The notes: generated from the letters alone by a model not told the origin. Shown: positions 36,492 through 49,508, numbered from the stretch's first letter. The stretch is 64,000 nucleotides of DNA from Coniella vitis (GCA_011317545.1 WUJK01000001.1:2461001-2525000); one strand, 5' to 3'. Numbers and translations are program-made.

Positions 36492-39148
36492 TGACCTGCT
36501 CTCTCTATGACGGCTTGTATGTGCTAGTCCTGGTCCCCTCCACCTGCCCCAAGAGCCCAGCGCGAGAGGGTGCGTTTTTTTCTGTGAGCAGGTCTCTTGC
36601 TTGTCGCATAGAGACAAAGGAGTGTGTCAGAATGAGCAAGCCGATTGTCATCTTTTTGGTGGCCACTGGGACGGGCATCCGTGGTAGATTTACTTGGAGC
36701 TTTTTTTGATTTTGATTTTTTGAATACTGCCTCTCTTCTGAACAGAGGAAAACGTGTTGCGGAGACTCTCCAGTTAGTTATAGGTGATGTATTAGTCAAA
36801 GAAAGAAGTGCCCTCCTCGTAGAGAGGGAGGAGTACGGAGTTATCCTGGAGGTCTTGAAATCGTTGCTATCTCACATGGCTTGTGGATCATAGCATGCCC
36901 AAGCCTTTTTGGATAGAATGCTTTTTTTTTTCCACAGTCAAACCAGGACATAGAGGCAATTGTCGCCACTCATTTTGTTGTGCTGAGTCGAGCACATCAT
37001 CACATTTTCTGGGGATCCAAGTGCCTTCCTTACATAGGAGACCGTGTCATTTCCGTTCTACTTGGCCAATCGCTTTTACAGAAGTTAAGTGAACAACTGC
37101 TATACAAGTGCTTGGTTTGATTAGGTAAGGATATGACTATTACAGTAAAGTAACTATGCAAGGCAGATAAATCCAGTCACACACTGGCGAAAGAGCCGAA
37201 TGCTTAGCGAAAGCCAGGAGGAAAAGGAGGTTTTTTTGGGGGGGAAAGATTTTGTTGCATATTTTGCTGTGATATTTAGGAACCGCCGCCCTTCATGTAT
37301 CTCCCTCCCAAAGCTGAATACGGTTACTTGTGCATATGAATTTGTAAAAGTCCCAGTCCGTCCCTCTGAGGAAATAAAAAGGAAAATAAACAAGAAAAGA
37401 AAGGAGAGGGAGAAATAGTGGCAACATCATGTAACGCCCGTTTTCGCACGAGGCAAATAGAATATAGGGGAAAGAAGGCGAGAATCTCGAGAATGGGGCA
37501 CACCTGACAACCAAAACCACCCACCGGTGGCCCCCGTGTTCTCTCTCTCTCTCCCTCTTTGTGTGAATATTATGTAATGTAGTTATGGAAGCTGTCCCCC
37601 CCCCGGCGCGATCGACATGGACATTTCTTTTCGATCTACAATGGAAAATCCCATGTTGCTCGATTTTCTTTTTCGTATTTGGGAGATGTCCATGTGTGCA
37701 CTGCGGTGCGGGTGTGTTGGCTACGAGAAGGGGGGGGGGGGTGTGATGGTCATTTGGTATACTCTTATGTTTCATTTCTATGGGCTATTTATCTTTGTTG
37801 GAGGGTGGTGGCTGGTTAGGGCGGTTTGAAAAAGAAAAAGAAAAAAGAGGAAAAGAATAAAGAAAAAAGGAGGGGGGGGTTAAGCAATCCAATTGAGTAG
37901 CACTGGGGAAAATCACGCACGCGGTTTATGCATATCTATGATCTTTATATTGTAGTCAGGCGGAATGAGGATTGAGTTTATAAATAGTACTATGGTATAG
38001 ATACATGTTGATGAATGTCACGATTGCATCATGATGGGCTTGATATATCCCTTGCTTATCTCTCTCTCTCCCTCTCTCCCTCTCTCCCTCTTCTGTTCAA
38101 GTAGCCTGCTTGCTTTCTTGCTTGCTGGTCGGCTTGAGTCCTAACCGACTTGCTTCCGTAGAGATGCAATGTGGTGTGGTATGATGTGTTGCAGTGCAGT
38201 GCAGTGCAGTTGCAGTACCGTTGCCGTAGCCGAAGGGTGTGTGGATGGGTGGGTTTTATCGTATTCCATCTTTCCTTTTGGCCATGAGATTGCAATCGCC
38301 CGCCTGCCTACCGGCCCTCATGGTCTTCAGAGCATTTTCTTTCCCATCCAGGTTTTGTGTGGTTGTAAATCATTGCAGGTCAGGTTCTTCTTGGTGGGTG
38401 GGTGAAAGGAGGGATGGATGGATGGATGGATGGATGGGTTGGTTGATGGGAGGGCTGTGTGGACACCCCCCCTTGTGTGGCTGGGAGCTATCACGAGTTG
38501 ATGGCCAGTCGTATGGACACCTTCAGGATGGATGGGGTCTCTCACAATCAATCCGATCAAACGAAGCCCACGTGTGCTTTGTGTTGTTGGGCTGCTGATC
38601 CGGTGAGCTCGGAGGAATCCTTGGTGACCTGCATATTTGAAATACAATAATATTCTTCTTATCTCTGGACCAAGCAAAGACGAGTGTTGGAGCAGAGGGA
38701 GATAAGATGGCGAAAGCCGCCACCATGTGGCTTTGATTTTTATGGAGAAAGTCTGGCTTAGGGGGGGGGGGAAGCGATCCAAGTGATCACCATGGCATTG
38801 TTGGAGATTGGCATTGTCGTCTGCTTTGGGTAACATGAATATCTAATTATTAATCTCTTGGATTATTCTGCCTTGGTTCCTTGGTTTCCAAGATTGTTTG
38901 CATGAACCAATCAGTCATGGGGCATGGGAAAAGTACAAAGAATCAATAGCAAGGCGTGATTTAGACAAAGACACTGGGATCAGGCAGTCAGAGAGAGTTT
39001 GAACAAAGTTGTGCCTTTTTGCTTTTCTTCCTTGGATTGATCATTGGGATGGATATGCATAACTCGTATATTTACTTACCGTACTTGGCCGTACTTGTAC
39101 TAGTATACTACTCACCGTAAATGGTCCCAACCCTGTGCATGGATGTCT
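33269..39148. other. Intergenic region without a supported gene
   Basis: The first kilobase or so should carry the promoter of the large minus-strand gene. An ACCTAGGTACC palindromic word lies at about 34166-34176. The rest is low-complexity DNA with a (GAC)n tract at about 36458-36491, CT repeats near 38058-38092 and GGAT repeats at about 38412-38438. None of the ORFs here has a recognisable core. The last part before 39149 should be the 3' UTR of the amidoligase gene. Confidence 0.6.
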
Positions 39149-40864
39149 TCATGGCGATGGACTAGCACGGTGAAGCCGCATCACCCGGGGACCCAGCCCG
39201 TTCCGCACCCACAGAACCTGCTGCAGCGCCTTGGCCTCCTCCTCGAGGCCCAGCATGGTGAGCAAATCAAAGACGTCAAACTCGGGGCCGCTGCTGGCAT
39301 ACGTCTGCTGCGCACCCTCGCTCCAGCCGCGCGAAAGCACAACAGCAAGCCGCAGCTGCTTGCGGCGCTCGAGGACGGCGCAGCGCTGGATCGCAGACCA
39401 GATCAGCGAAAAGGGCGCGCTGCTGGCCTTGTCGCACAGGCCGATGAACAGGCGCGTAAAGGCGAAGATCTCGTCAGTGTCCAGTGTGGCCGCGCACTGG
39501 CGGAACTCAACGGTTGGCTTGCCCTGCGCCAGCATGGGCGTGTCGTCCTCGAAGTTGTCAAAGTTGTAGGCGCACCGGCCGTGGCCGTTGTGGCCGTGCA
39601 TGAGGCGCGAGAGGGCGCCGCAGCGGGAGGCGTAGAGAATGTCGTTGATGCAGGGCATGAGGGCGCGCGGGGTGACATTCTCAGTGTAGCGCTGGTAGGG
39701 CGAGGGGGGCTCGGGCCTGTGTGCGGAGATGACTCTGTAGCTGTCCAGAGCGCCTCGCTCGATTCGACGGTGCGGCTCGCTGAAGAAGAGGGGAGGGCCG
39801 GCAGCAGTGGCAGCGCCGGATGTGCTCCAGGCTGGGGTGTCGTTGTCAAAGAGGAGATACTGGTCCAGAGGCTCTGGGGGCAGCTGCATGGTGGGGGGCC
39901 TGTCGTAGCTGTCCTCCTCGGCCTCAGCACAGGCAGACCTGTGCGTCATGCCCTGGGCAACGCAGCTGTTGTAGCGGTTGCCAAGGCACCAGATGTTCTT
40001 GAGGCGGTCTTCGGGCTGCAGCTGGGCGAGCAAAGGGTCCGCAGCGAACAAGAGGGCGGCGGTGCGGCGGAGTTCGCGCAGCGATGGCCAGTCCTCGCCG
40101 CGGCTCACGTGGATGTGCAGCCCGCATGACTGGTCAATGACCATCCAGTACTGTTGCTTGAGGGCCTCGATGACGTTGCGCACCTCGGCGAAGCTCTGCG
40201 GGGTGTTCCACAGGGCGGGCGAGTTGATTTCGACGCCCATCCAGCGCACGCCCTTGTAGCGGGTCTTGATGCACACGTCACCAGGCAGCCTGATGGTCGA
40301 GTCCTGCACGACGTCCCATTTGGCATGCGCCTTTCTCGGGTTGAGGCAGACGCGGTTCGCGCTGCTGGTGGACGGGTCGATGCTGCTGTTGATGGTCTCT
40401 CGGATGCGTGCAAAGACCTTGTCCTCATCGCCCCTGTTCCAGTAGTCAGACGAGCCAGTGGCGTCACTGTCCTCACTGTCGCTGCCGTTGTTGCTATTGC
40501 TGCTGCTGCGCTGGGAACGGGTCTGGGCGTGGCCGTTCGTGTCATCCACATCGCTTTCCAAGAACTCCTTGAGGCGGTCGCCACGGGGCACGGTAAAGAG
40601 CTTGCCGTAGGTGTCCTGGAAATTGTTAGTCTTCTTGTCATGGCCGTCGCGCACCTCTTCACCCTGCCGCAGGTAGGCAACAGCAAGCTCGAGCTCGATG
40701 CCAAAGCTGAACGTACCTTTCGACTCGCCCGCCAGAGAGTCTGGGTTTGAGTTCAAAGACGAGGCCGAGTCCGGGCTCAGACTCGCGCCCTGAAGGAACC
40801 TGTCGAGGTCCTCCAGAACCGAGCCTCGGCCAGGCGGCGTGCGGTATCCAGACCGGTTCGTCAT
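39149..40864 (-). CDS. Amidoligase-domain protein (COOH-NH2 ligase superfamily)
   Basis: A single intronless frame of 571 aa starts MTNRSGYRTPPG. The first 50 residues are disordered and Ser-rich. TFSFGIELEL at 51-60 is the first acidic metal/ATP-site strand of the superfamily. GVEINSP at 210-216, QSCGLHIHVSR at 245-255 and TVEFRQ at 451-456 are the other three hallmark motifs, in the expected order. The region between the first two motifs carries a Ser/Asn/Asp-rich insert (about 107-140). Known superfamily members form amide or isopeptide bonds between a carboxylate and an amine using ATP; fungal members have no firmly established substrate that I know of. The catalytic core looks intact, including the paired His residues of LHIHV. 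No neighbouring gene gives a clue to a partner: both flanks are long intergenic gaps. The gene is GC-rich in third positions, which is why a long antisense ORF overlaps it. Confidence 0.85.
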   Translation of the reverse strand: MTNRSGYRTPPGRGSVLEDLDRFLQGASLSPDSASSLNSNPDSLAGESKGTFSFGIELELAVAYLRQGEEVRDGHDKKTNNFQDTYGKLFTVPRGDRLKEFLESDVDDTNGHAQTRSQRSSSNSNNGSDSEDSDATGSSDYWNRGDEDKVFARIRETINSSIDPSTSSANRVCLNPRKAHAKWDVVQDSTIRLPGDVCIKTRYKGVRWMGVEINSPALWNTPQSFAEVRNVIEALKQQYWMVIDQSCGLHIHVSRGEDWPSLRELRRTAALLFAADPLLAQLQPEDRLKNIWCLGNRYNSCVAQGMTHRSACAEAEEDSYDRPPTMQLPPEPLDQYLLFDNDTPAWSTSGAATAAGPPLFFSEPHRRIERGALDSYRVISAHRPEPPSPYQRYTENVTPRALMPCINDILYASRCGALSRLMHGHNGHGRCAYNFDNFEDDTPMLAQGKPTVEFRQCAATLDTDEIFAFTRLFIGLCDKASSAPFSLIWSAIQRCAVLERRKQLRLAVVLSRGWSEGAQQTYASSGPEFDVFDLLTMLGLEEEAKALQQVLWVRNGLGPRVMRLHRASPSP

Positions 40865-42837
40865 GCTATGTTTGATCTCGGTGGTTTTGCGGTAGGAACA
40901 ACTCTCTGTCCGCCGTGGATGCTAGAGGACACCTTGACCAGTCCTGCTGGTGGCGGTGGTGGTGGTGGTGGTGATGGCGACTGTGCTTGCTCTTCTGAAG
41001 TCTTCGAGAAGATCCATTGGGGCTGTCCACCTCTTAAATAGCAGTTGCTGTGCACATGTTGGCCTTCTTTCCTGCCCACTCCCTGCCGCTTCGTCGGTTG
41101 CTGGCTGTCATCGTGGACAATGGCATTGTGAGGATTCTCTCAAAGCTCGTGGCGCGGGCAGCCACAGAGAGCTTTCAGAGTGGCTAGGCGCCACAGCCAA
41201 GCTCTTTGTCCTTGAAATCAACTGCCGTTGTATATCATGATTCCATGCTGCCAACATGACAATGGGGCATGTGAAACAGCAGGTCAAAGGGCGAGTTGGC
41301 TGCTGAATCTATCTGCCTTGGCGAGCCGACAATGAATCGAAGTTGTCGTCGAGTCACGCAAATGGTTCGAGCTGCAGGTTGATGCTTGCCCCCGGGCGCC
41401 TAGGAATGGATTGCCAGCCGCCAAAAACGGTACGCTTGGACGTTCGCACAGGGGGTCCGCTGCAGCCCTGGTAGGGCTCTGTTCGGCACTTGCTGGGAAC
41501 CTATCAGGGCGTGTGCAGGGCCTTGTGCAGGGCCTTTTGTACAGGGTCTGTTAGGGGTCCTCCTCGTCAAGGACCCGCGGCAGTTTGGGCGGCCAGTGCT
41601 GGGATTCCAGGCGGGCTGAATGCACAAAGACTGCGCTTCTGCAGCACTAGAAGCATGCCATTCCGCCCACTGAGTCGACTGCCGGGTTTGGCTTCGTTAC
41701 GTGGTATTTTGTCCCGCGTGCAACACGGGCTCCAACCGCAGCCAGCAGCAGCCCATACTGACTCGTCGCGCAACGATCGACCGGCAGAGAGACGAGCGTG
41801 CCATCGTTGCCCTTATACGGCAGCCAGCCAGCCAGCCAGCCAGCCAGCGGGCAAGGCAGATCAGTAACTGCCGCGCTGCTACCCAGCATGGCGAGCAATC
41901 CAAGCCAAAAGGGTCATCTGAGATGGCGAAGTGGCCCAGCCACACGGTGGACGTCTGCTGCGGCATGCAGGTACCTGACAAAGCTCCCAGCCGCTGGCTT
42001 GGAGGACGATCGACCAGTGCTATCTGCTGGGCCACCCGTCGCGGAGAGTCTCCGAGCAGACGGCGGCAGGGTGGACCACGGCCAGAAAGCAAAGACGCTA
42101 ACTACCATGTACAGAGGCCACAGATCGACGACGACGACGACGACGACAACGACCGACAGACGCCCTGCAACCTTGTGTTTCGAGGGGCCTGCGTGCCGTC
42201 ATCTTGACCCGTCTCGCCGTGTCTCAACCGGGCAGACTGGCAGAGTGTGCGCCCTCGGGAATAACGCCATGCCAGCCAGCAGCCTCCGATTCGTCATGGA
42301 CGCCCTCGGCTTGCGCGGATATGTATGCAGACGCACCTCGACTGAGATCAGATGGGAACGAGGGTGTGGGGGCTGGGTCAGGCGGCCTGCCACGGCCTGC
42401 CCATCTGCAGCAACCGAGCAGGCTGTGTGGTGCAAAGGGTGGGCCGTGATGGGCGACTCACGAGCGGTGCTCTTTTAACCATGTACATGTAGTTGGATTG
42501 TGCCATGAACTGCACGTCGGTACGCGATGCTCGATGCCGCAGCAAGCAGTTTAGTGTGGTGGGCTGGGCTGGGCTGGCACGGGCTTTGGGCTTGGGCATG
42601 GGCATTCGAGCCGACTATCGCGACTTATCACGGCCCCATCACGGCCCTCGCCCACCTGGTCACAGCCGATGCATGCACTCTACAAAGTCTGTATCCAGCG
42701 GCTCCACCCAGCGCCTTTTTCTAAGTGCTGACCTGCCGTGCTTGCATGTGCAGTGCAGCCAGAGCAGGCAGAGGCAAGCAGGCTTGTGCAATGGGACGCT
42801 GTCTCACCTCATGGCGCAGATGCCTCCACTGAGTCAA

Positions 42838-42871
<34 letters not shown>

Positions 42872-44400
42872 GCAGAGCACGGCATGGCATGGCATGGCAT
42901 GGCAGGCTTTTCCGTCTCCCTTGACGCCTCTATCCAGATCCTGTTTGTCTGTTGCCCTGCTTCACCTGTCGGCTAGCCCCATCATGGGATTCTGTCACAC
43001 GCGCGGTGCGCGACAATTATCGAGATGGTGTGGCTGTTGCAGGGCAGCCGTACGGATACTCGTGAATCCGCGGGTCGTGCCTTGGAAGACCACCGAGTGA
43101 GTTCTGTGTGGTTGCTTGGCACGCTGCTGGCACGCCGGCCCCAGAAACTCACCAGAGACCCTCCAGTTGGCCGTCTCTTGTCAGCGGCCCAGCTCGGGCT
43201 ACCATGTACCCTGCCTGGCCTTACAAAGCACCGTCAAAAGCGACCAGTCAGGTTCTTCCCTGGACGGCCTACCGTTCGTTGGCTGGTCGGGCTGGCTTGT
43301 CAGGTTGTGTCTGTGCCAGCATGGGCTTTTGCCTGAAGCGGAGCGCCATCGCCCTTTGCTCTCAACAACACCCACCCACTCACACACGCCAACCCCACCA
43401 TGCATGACGCCTGGTTAGGCCGGTTCGCGCCTCATGCGCCTTGTGCGCCTCACGCGTTTGCCTGTCTGCCTCCTCGCTCCCCTGTGGAATGCTCTTGGTC
43501 ATTACTCACTTGTCTGCTGTGTCCATGGCGCTACCCTTTTTTCTTTTTCTGACAAGGCTGTCCGTATTCTCGTCAGTACTTGCCCTCCCCAGCGTGGTGA
43601 ATCCAAATCCCCGGCACGTGGGCGTATTGCAGCCAACCTTGGCACGATACTGGCGATGTACATGCGCATGGGTCTGGGAGGCTGGCCTGCCCCGCCAAAA
43701 TGCCAGTGGAAGAGGACTGGCTCTGTACACAGCTGAGACGGGAAACTAGGCGGCCGACCGGGCCATGGAATGTTTGGCTGCCCACGTTGGACTTTTCGCT
43801 TGAGGCGGTCTTGCCCGTCACCACCCATTGACTTTGGCAAGTTTCAGCTCCATCTTACAGAGCTAGCAGCATCACGCCTCGAGGCTCCGCTTTGGGCAAG
43901 TCGGTGGCTTGGATGATGACCAGTGAGTGTTACGAGCCCGTCGAGGGCTGCGGATAGGCAGTCGCCGCTACAGTGTCTCATGAGTCCCTGACTGCGCGCT
44001 CTGCTTCCTGCCTCCCCCCTCCCCCCGGCCAGACACGAAGGGGGGATGGCATTGGGTGTGACTGTGATAGCTGGGATGGTGGGTACGGATGTGAGTGTAA
44101 GTGTGTGTGTGTGTGTGTGAAAGTGAGTGAGTGAGTGTGTGTCTGTGCAACGCATGCGCATCCATCCGAGGTCCCCACCGCGATATATCGACCAGGCAAG
44201 CCGGTCTTGGTATAAGATATGGGTGATGCACCCCTCTCCTCCTCCTCGTCGAGTCATGGGTGCCGCCCTTGGATCTGCACTTTATGTGAATCTTTGAATG
44301 GCTCATTTTCCTCACTCCATGCTGCCCCCCTGTGGCTGTACCAACAACGAGACTGACTATATCAGACGGCCCTTCCGCTCCTGCTGCTCCTCCTCCTCCT

Positions 44401-44432
<32 letters not shown>

Positions 44433-44797
44433 CCCCCTCTTGACCGAGAACCTCCAGACAAGCAGGCTTTGTCACATGTGATATCTCACGGTCGCTTCTG
44501 ACAGATCAAGTGAGCCGGCCAGACCGGCGGTGTTCTCGTCCTCTCTTTGGGCAATTGGCGGCTTTTTTGTTTGTCTTATGCACCAAGAGGCGGCGCCCTT
44601 GTGACACCCCAACTTCGCTAGACCGACGCATTGCGATTTGGCGGCGACAACGGTTCCTATACAAACTCTGCAGAGCGAGGATCCAACACCACTCCAGCCA
44701 TCCAGTCTACCGCCGCCATCAAAACTCTTCTGCACCCCCCCATCATCTCTTGCCACTTGCACAACAATAACAACAAAACAACATCACTGCTGCCATC
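40865..44797. other. Divergent intergenic region, 3.9 kb
   Basis: This lies between the start of the amidoligase gene (-) and the start of the acidic/basic protein gene (+). It contains CAGC repeats (about 41820-41848), a GAC tract (about 42127-42149), GGCT repeats (about 42839-42870) followed by GGCAT repeats, GT/GA repeats (about 44100-44140) and GCT repeats (about 44401-44430). A TATA-like TATAAG occurs near 44212. ORFs of 130-230 codons in this span are low-complexity readings of these repeats and I do not support them as genes. Confidence 0.6.
42839..42870. repeat. (GGCT)n tetranucleotide repeat
   Basis: About eight GGCT units lie in intergenic DNA, followed within 20 bp by four GGCAT pentamers. 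Confidence 0.9.
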
Positions 44798-45994
44798 ATG
44801 CCGAGGACAGTCAGGCCCCAGCCAGAGCCCTCTCGCCGTGACTCTTGGCCACCAACCCAAATCTCGCTCTACCGCAGCATGGAGGCGGATGAGACGGCCA
44901 GCACCACGAAGGCGGCGGCTCACACCGACCCGCCCCGCCGCTCGTCCCTGATCGAAGACGACCCCCTCACCTCCTTCCTGACGCCCACCCCGCTTCTCGA
45001 CGACGGCGACACAGACGACGACATGGACTTTGACGATGACTTGGGGGCCATGGACATGACCTTGGATGCAGGCATTGAGAACCCGCGCCGGCCCGCGCCC
45101 GTCATCCGGAGCATCAGCCCGTCCAAGCTCGCCGGCGGCCTCCGCTCGCCCACGCGGTCACCACCGCTGCGAACCATCACCCCACCACACTTTACTCGAG
45201 GCTCCATGTCGCCGCCGTCTCGCAACTCACCAGAGATCTGCACGCCCGACACGGCCGTGTATGACGACGATGAGGAGGACGATGGAGAGGACTATGTTCG
45301 CTTCACACCGCGCGGCCTCGGCCTCGTCGGCTACAACAACAACAACAACCACATCGCCAACATGTCCTCCCTCAACAACTACTTTGGCAACTTCAAGTCA
45401 TACGCCAAGGCTCGCAAGGCAAGCAAGTCTGCTGCCGTGGCGGCCGCCAAGCTGCGCGAAAAGGAGCAGGACCGCATTGCCCTTGCCATGGTGCGCGGCG
45501 GATACGTCTTGCCCATCGCGGATCTGGACTACTCGTCGGATTACTATGACAACTACTACAACAACAATAACCGTCACCACCACCACAACAACAACAGCAA
45601 CAGCAACACAATGTTCCTCGCACCGGCACCCATGATCCATCCAGGAAGATCCTTGACGGGCTCTACACGTGGCCGGTCCTCGCCGCCCACCCTGTCGTCG
45701 CCCTCGCCCCGTCTGCCCCACCGGTCCATGAGCAGCGGGAGCAGCGGCAGTGGTAGCAGCAGTAGCTGGTCGATAGCAATGGCCGCCAATATCCCCATCA
45801 GCGGACGCACGTCGCCCCGCGCATGGAGGGAGCCAAGCCCGGATGTGTGGAGCATTGAGGAGGATGCCGAAGGGGAAGTTCTCGATGAGATGAAGCCTGA
45901 TGCTCGCGCTGTTGTCGAAAGGACAAAGCCAAAGGGCAAAGGTAAAGGCAAGAAGGTACGCTTTGCCATGCCTTTGAGGGTGGAGATTCCTTGA
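44798..45994 (+). CDS. Unnamed low-complexity fungal protein with acidic middle and basic C-terminal motif
   Basis: A single frame of 398 aa follows an A/C-rich leader and a fair start context (GCCATCATGC). Features in order: a Pro/Arg-rich N-terminus; SLIEDDPLTSFLTPTPLLDD followed by a strongly acidic stretch (Asp/Met-rich, about 65-90); SP-rich repeats (SPSKL, SPTRSPP, SPPSRNSP) that look like proline-directed kinase sites; EDYVRFTPRGLGLVGY; a helical Ala/Lys segment (ARKASKSAAVAAAKLREKEQDRIALAMVRGGYVLP, about 205-240); an Asn/His tract; Ser-rich sequence; and a C-terminal KGKGKGKKVRFAMPLRVEIP. The acidic tract and KKVRF-type ending recur in fungal nuclear or regulatory proteins, but I do not recognise a family. 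Sensible composition and a long open frame without intron signals support a real gene; function unknown. Confidence 0.72.
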   Translation: MPRTVRPQPEPSRRDSWPPTQISLYRSMEADETASTTKAAAHTDPPRRSSLIEDDPLTSFLTPTPLLDDGDTDDDMDFDDDLGAMDMTLDAGIENPRRPAPVIRSISPSKLAGGLRSPTRSPPLRTITPPHFTRGSMSPPSRNSPEICTPDTAVYDDDEEDDGEDYVRFTPRGLGLVGYNNNNNHIANMSSLNNYFGNFKSYAKARKASKSAAVAAAKLREKEQDRIALAMVRGGYVLPIADLDYSSDYYDNYYNNNNRHHHHNNNSNSNTMFLAPAPMIHPGRSLTGSTRGRSSPPTLSSPSPRLPHRSMSSGSSGSGSSSSWSIAMAANIPISGRTSPRAWREPSPDVWSIEEDAEGEVLDEMKPDARAVVERTKPKGKGKGKKVRFAMPLRVEIP

Positions 45995-48900
45995 ACAAGA
46001 AAAACATTTCGGCAATACCAACACTTCCCCGTCAACAACACGAAACCAGAGAGGAAGAGAAGCAGAGAGAGAGAGAGAAAAAACAAGATTGACAATCTCC
46101 GATTGATTTGTTGTATTTCATTTGTGGTATTATTAGCATTCTCACTTGGGGGAAAGATCACGGTGCGGTGATGTTGTACTATGTATTCCTTTTCTTTCCA
46201 TCTGCATTGGGATGGGCCTTTTCCCCCCACTTCTATTTGCCTCTTTTCGCTCTTTTTTCACTTCTCATCTTCTGCATACTACTAGGTATAAATTTCTCTT
46301 ATTCCTTCCCTTGTCTCTAGATGCATTTCTGGGTCACTAGGTACAGGGCTGGCTGGTTATGGTTATGGCTGGGTTGGGTTGGGTTGCACGGTTGGAGCAC
46401 AGATTTGGCGTTTGCATACATACACATACGGTTTCGTTTCACAATACTATGTATGTGGAGAGGGGGGTTTTGTTTTCTCTATACCTGTTATCAACATTGT
46501 CATCATCGTGGGGGGTTTTTTTCTTTTTTTCTCTTTTTTAGCTTCTTCAACAACATTGTTTAACATCATTATCATTATTGTCATCGTTCTGTGGCATGAC
46601 CCTTTTTTCCCTTTCTCATCTCTGTACTCGTACTCGTACTCGTGGTAGTACAATGTTAGTGATTGGTGGTGGGCATAACTCAGATTCGGTCTTTTTCCTC
46701 TTTATTTTATGGCACTCGGTCTTGAAGTGGATTTCGCTTGCTTGGATTTATTTATACTGTTAGATGCCTTGTACTGCTCACGCAAAGTTTTATTTGTGAT
46801 GCTCTGGTATTTCGGTTTGATTTCCTGGGCAATCTCACCAGCCTGATTACCTCTCTAAAGCCCTGAGTTTGAAATCTGTGATCTACCCTTGATAATCATT
46901 CATATTCCAAGCTATCCTTATTCTTCTTCCCCAGATATCACTTCAACGCACAACCTGACTGAGTACACAGCACAACAAGGTATCTGAACGATTCGACGCA
47001 CGTCTCTCTTTTTTTTTTTTTTTTTTTTTTTTTTTGCGGTTGTGCCCTCGCATTCGATGGATGTATCTCTTAGACATGCCGTCGTGCAGGCGGTGGTGGC
47101 ACATGACAGACAGACAGACAGACATGGTATACATGTAGGTGAGATACTGCAGTGAACACTTGCTCGTCCCACCGAGGGAACCAACCAGCCAGCTAAACAA
47201 CCATACAAAGGAGGGGAGGGGAGCCGGGGGATGTGAGAGAGACATGCAGCAGTGAATCTGTCCGTCTGTCAGCCAGTCTGTCTGTCTGTCTGTCAAACGG
47301 GGGAGATCCTTGGCTTGACCATTGTCATCTTGGATTGGTGAAGAGGTGTTGAGGGGGAGGGGGGGTCTGGTCTGAGCCATGCCTGCTACGTATTTCTTTT
47401 CTCCCCTCTGAAACAATGTCTAGTACAAGACGGAAGAAAGGAAAAAAGGAAGGAGGCGACGAGAAAGAACAAGACTGGAGACTCTTTTTGGCCGTTCCTG
47501 GATGCTTGCGTCAGAAGCTTGTAGATGGTTGGTGGCTTTGATGGTTTCAATCACAAGTTTGAGCTTGATCTGGTTTTCTTGACTTCCTCCTGGTCCAGAT
47601 TACTTGCTATCCCTTTTGGTTCTGACCTTTTTGGGTGAATGGCAATGGAATTATTTTTTTTCTTTCGCTCGAACGAAAGAATCGGCCCTTTCACCCAAGC
47701 GAATACCACCAAGCTGGACTCTGTATGCCGTCTTCCCACTCTCCCACGCACCACATGACAGACAATGCGCATTAACAGAACGGCCGTGCAATGCCTTTGC
47801 CAAAGAACGTCGCAAAAGATCTGAATGATAGATTAGTCTACCTTGAAGATATCAATATATGCGTGCCCCCCCCCCCCCGCCCATCCCATTTCTCCTTCCT
47901 CTGTCCGTTGGTTTCGCCCTCGTCTCGTCTCTTTTGCACGATTTGGTTCCCTAATCCGTCATGTCGTCGTGTTCGTTTTCGGAAAAGATCCCTGCCTGTC
48001 AGGTCCCAATCTCTTTTATCTCGCTTTTCCTTTTGAACAGAGACCGATCATCCCCAATTGGTCCCATCTTGAAACGAGACTAGAAGGATCCAAAAAAGAG
48101 ACAAAACATCGGGCTAGCCAAGTTGTTAGCCTCAACGGCAAAAGGGTTTTGCCCCTACCCTAACACTTAGTCTGCTAGTTCCCACAACTGACATGAACGC
48201 CTCCCTTGTAGATCGCGGCAGACTCGAGTCACGTCGACGAGTCGTCAAGCCAAGGGGCTGTCATGGCACTTGGGCACTTGGGCACTTGGGAACTGGGGGG
48301 AACCCTTTTCCCTGGGCTCGAGATGTCAACTTTTATTTTGCAAGTCTTGCAACAAACCGTCAAGTTTGAGAACCTTTTCGAGTCTTTGCCAAGAAAGTAT
48401 TTCTCCACCCGAATCCCCCCCCCCCCTTTTTCTTTTCTTTTTCTTCTTTTCTCTTTTTCTTTAGTAGGGGTCTAGACCTGGCCTCTTAATCATCATCGAC
48501 CGACTTTTCCCCCCCAAAGCCAATTCGCCTTGCTACTATGTACAAGGAAGGACCTGTTCTTTAATAAGGATCCGTTTTGAAGAAAGGGCCGGGCAGGGCG
48601 GGGGAGGGACTTTTAGACTTTTTCTGGGAAGACGTTTGGATCTGTTTTGACAATCAACTAGACAGACTAATGACTTTCTTTCCCTTTTCTTCTTCGTCCT
48701 CCTCCTTTTTAGGTTAAGCTTTTGCGTGCCATGCTCGAAGGCTTGTTTCAAGTTTGTCAACGGTTTGGAGAGGCTAGATGGCTTTGGCATTTTTGGCGTG
48801 GATCTGGGCGTGAGAGAGAGTTTGGTGCCTTGACCTTTACTTGACTTAACCTTTCTCGTGCGTTGGTGGGATTTTTAAAGACTTGCTGCTTACCATAGTA

Positions 48901-49508
48901 AGTACTATCTCGGGGATCCTGACGAGTTCTTTCTCTTTTTTTTTTTCTTTTCGCACGATTAGCTGTGGATGAAGTGATTCGATTTTCATATACGGAAAAG
49001 AAATATGTAGCCCTGACGAATGATGACGGAGGGGGGAAACCAAGTGGGTAGGTATATCATGATAGTCAGGGCGATGCTCAGCGTTTCCTTGGAGTGTTTC
49101 CAAGTTACACCCAAGCCCCACCCATCCACCCCTTGAATAATAATAATAAGAGCAAGAGGGCTTTTGGAGTGACTACATGGAGATGGCTTCGACCAGTTAA
49201 TTATCTGAGGCGCGACAGACAAGTGAGATACTATGTGTGGTGAAACGGGGCCGTCGGGTGACGACGGTATGGCATGCTTGTTAACCGATTGTTCTAGACC
49301 CTGGTATCAACCTGGGATCCACAAGGATGATTCTTTATTCTTCCCCCCGCTGTTTACTGCTGGGTTGCGAAGTGTAAGTGTAAGTGTGTGTGGCTCCCGA
49401 CGCGCACATCGTTCGAGAGACTCGGCAAGTCTTGTCAGGACTACTTACTACTGTGCTAATCGCCCATTCAACGCACGAGTCAAGGTCAAACAAGGACTGC
49501 TCTTGATC

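Noticed and set aside
39143..40129. 328-codon ORF antisense to the amidoligase gene
   Set aside because: It is a shadow of the GC-rich third positions of the real gene on the other strand and has no family motif.
41701..42478. Overlapping ORFs of 168 and 226 codons
   Set aside because: Their length comes from CAGC and GAC repeats read in frame; no conserved segment.
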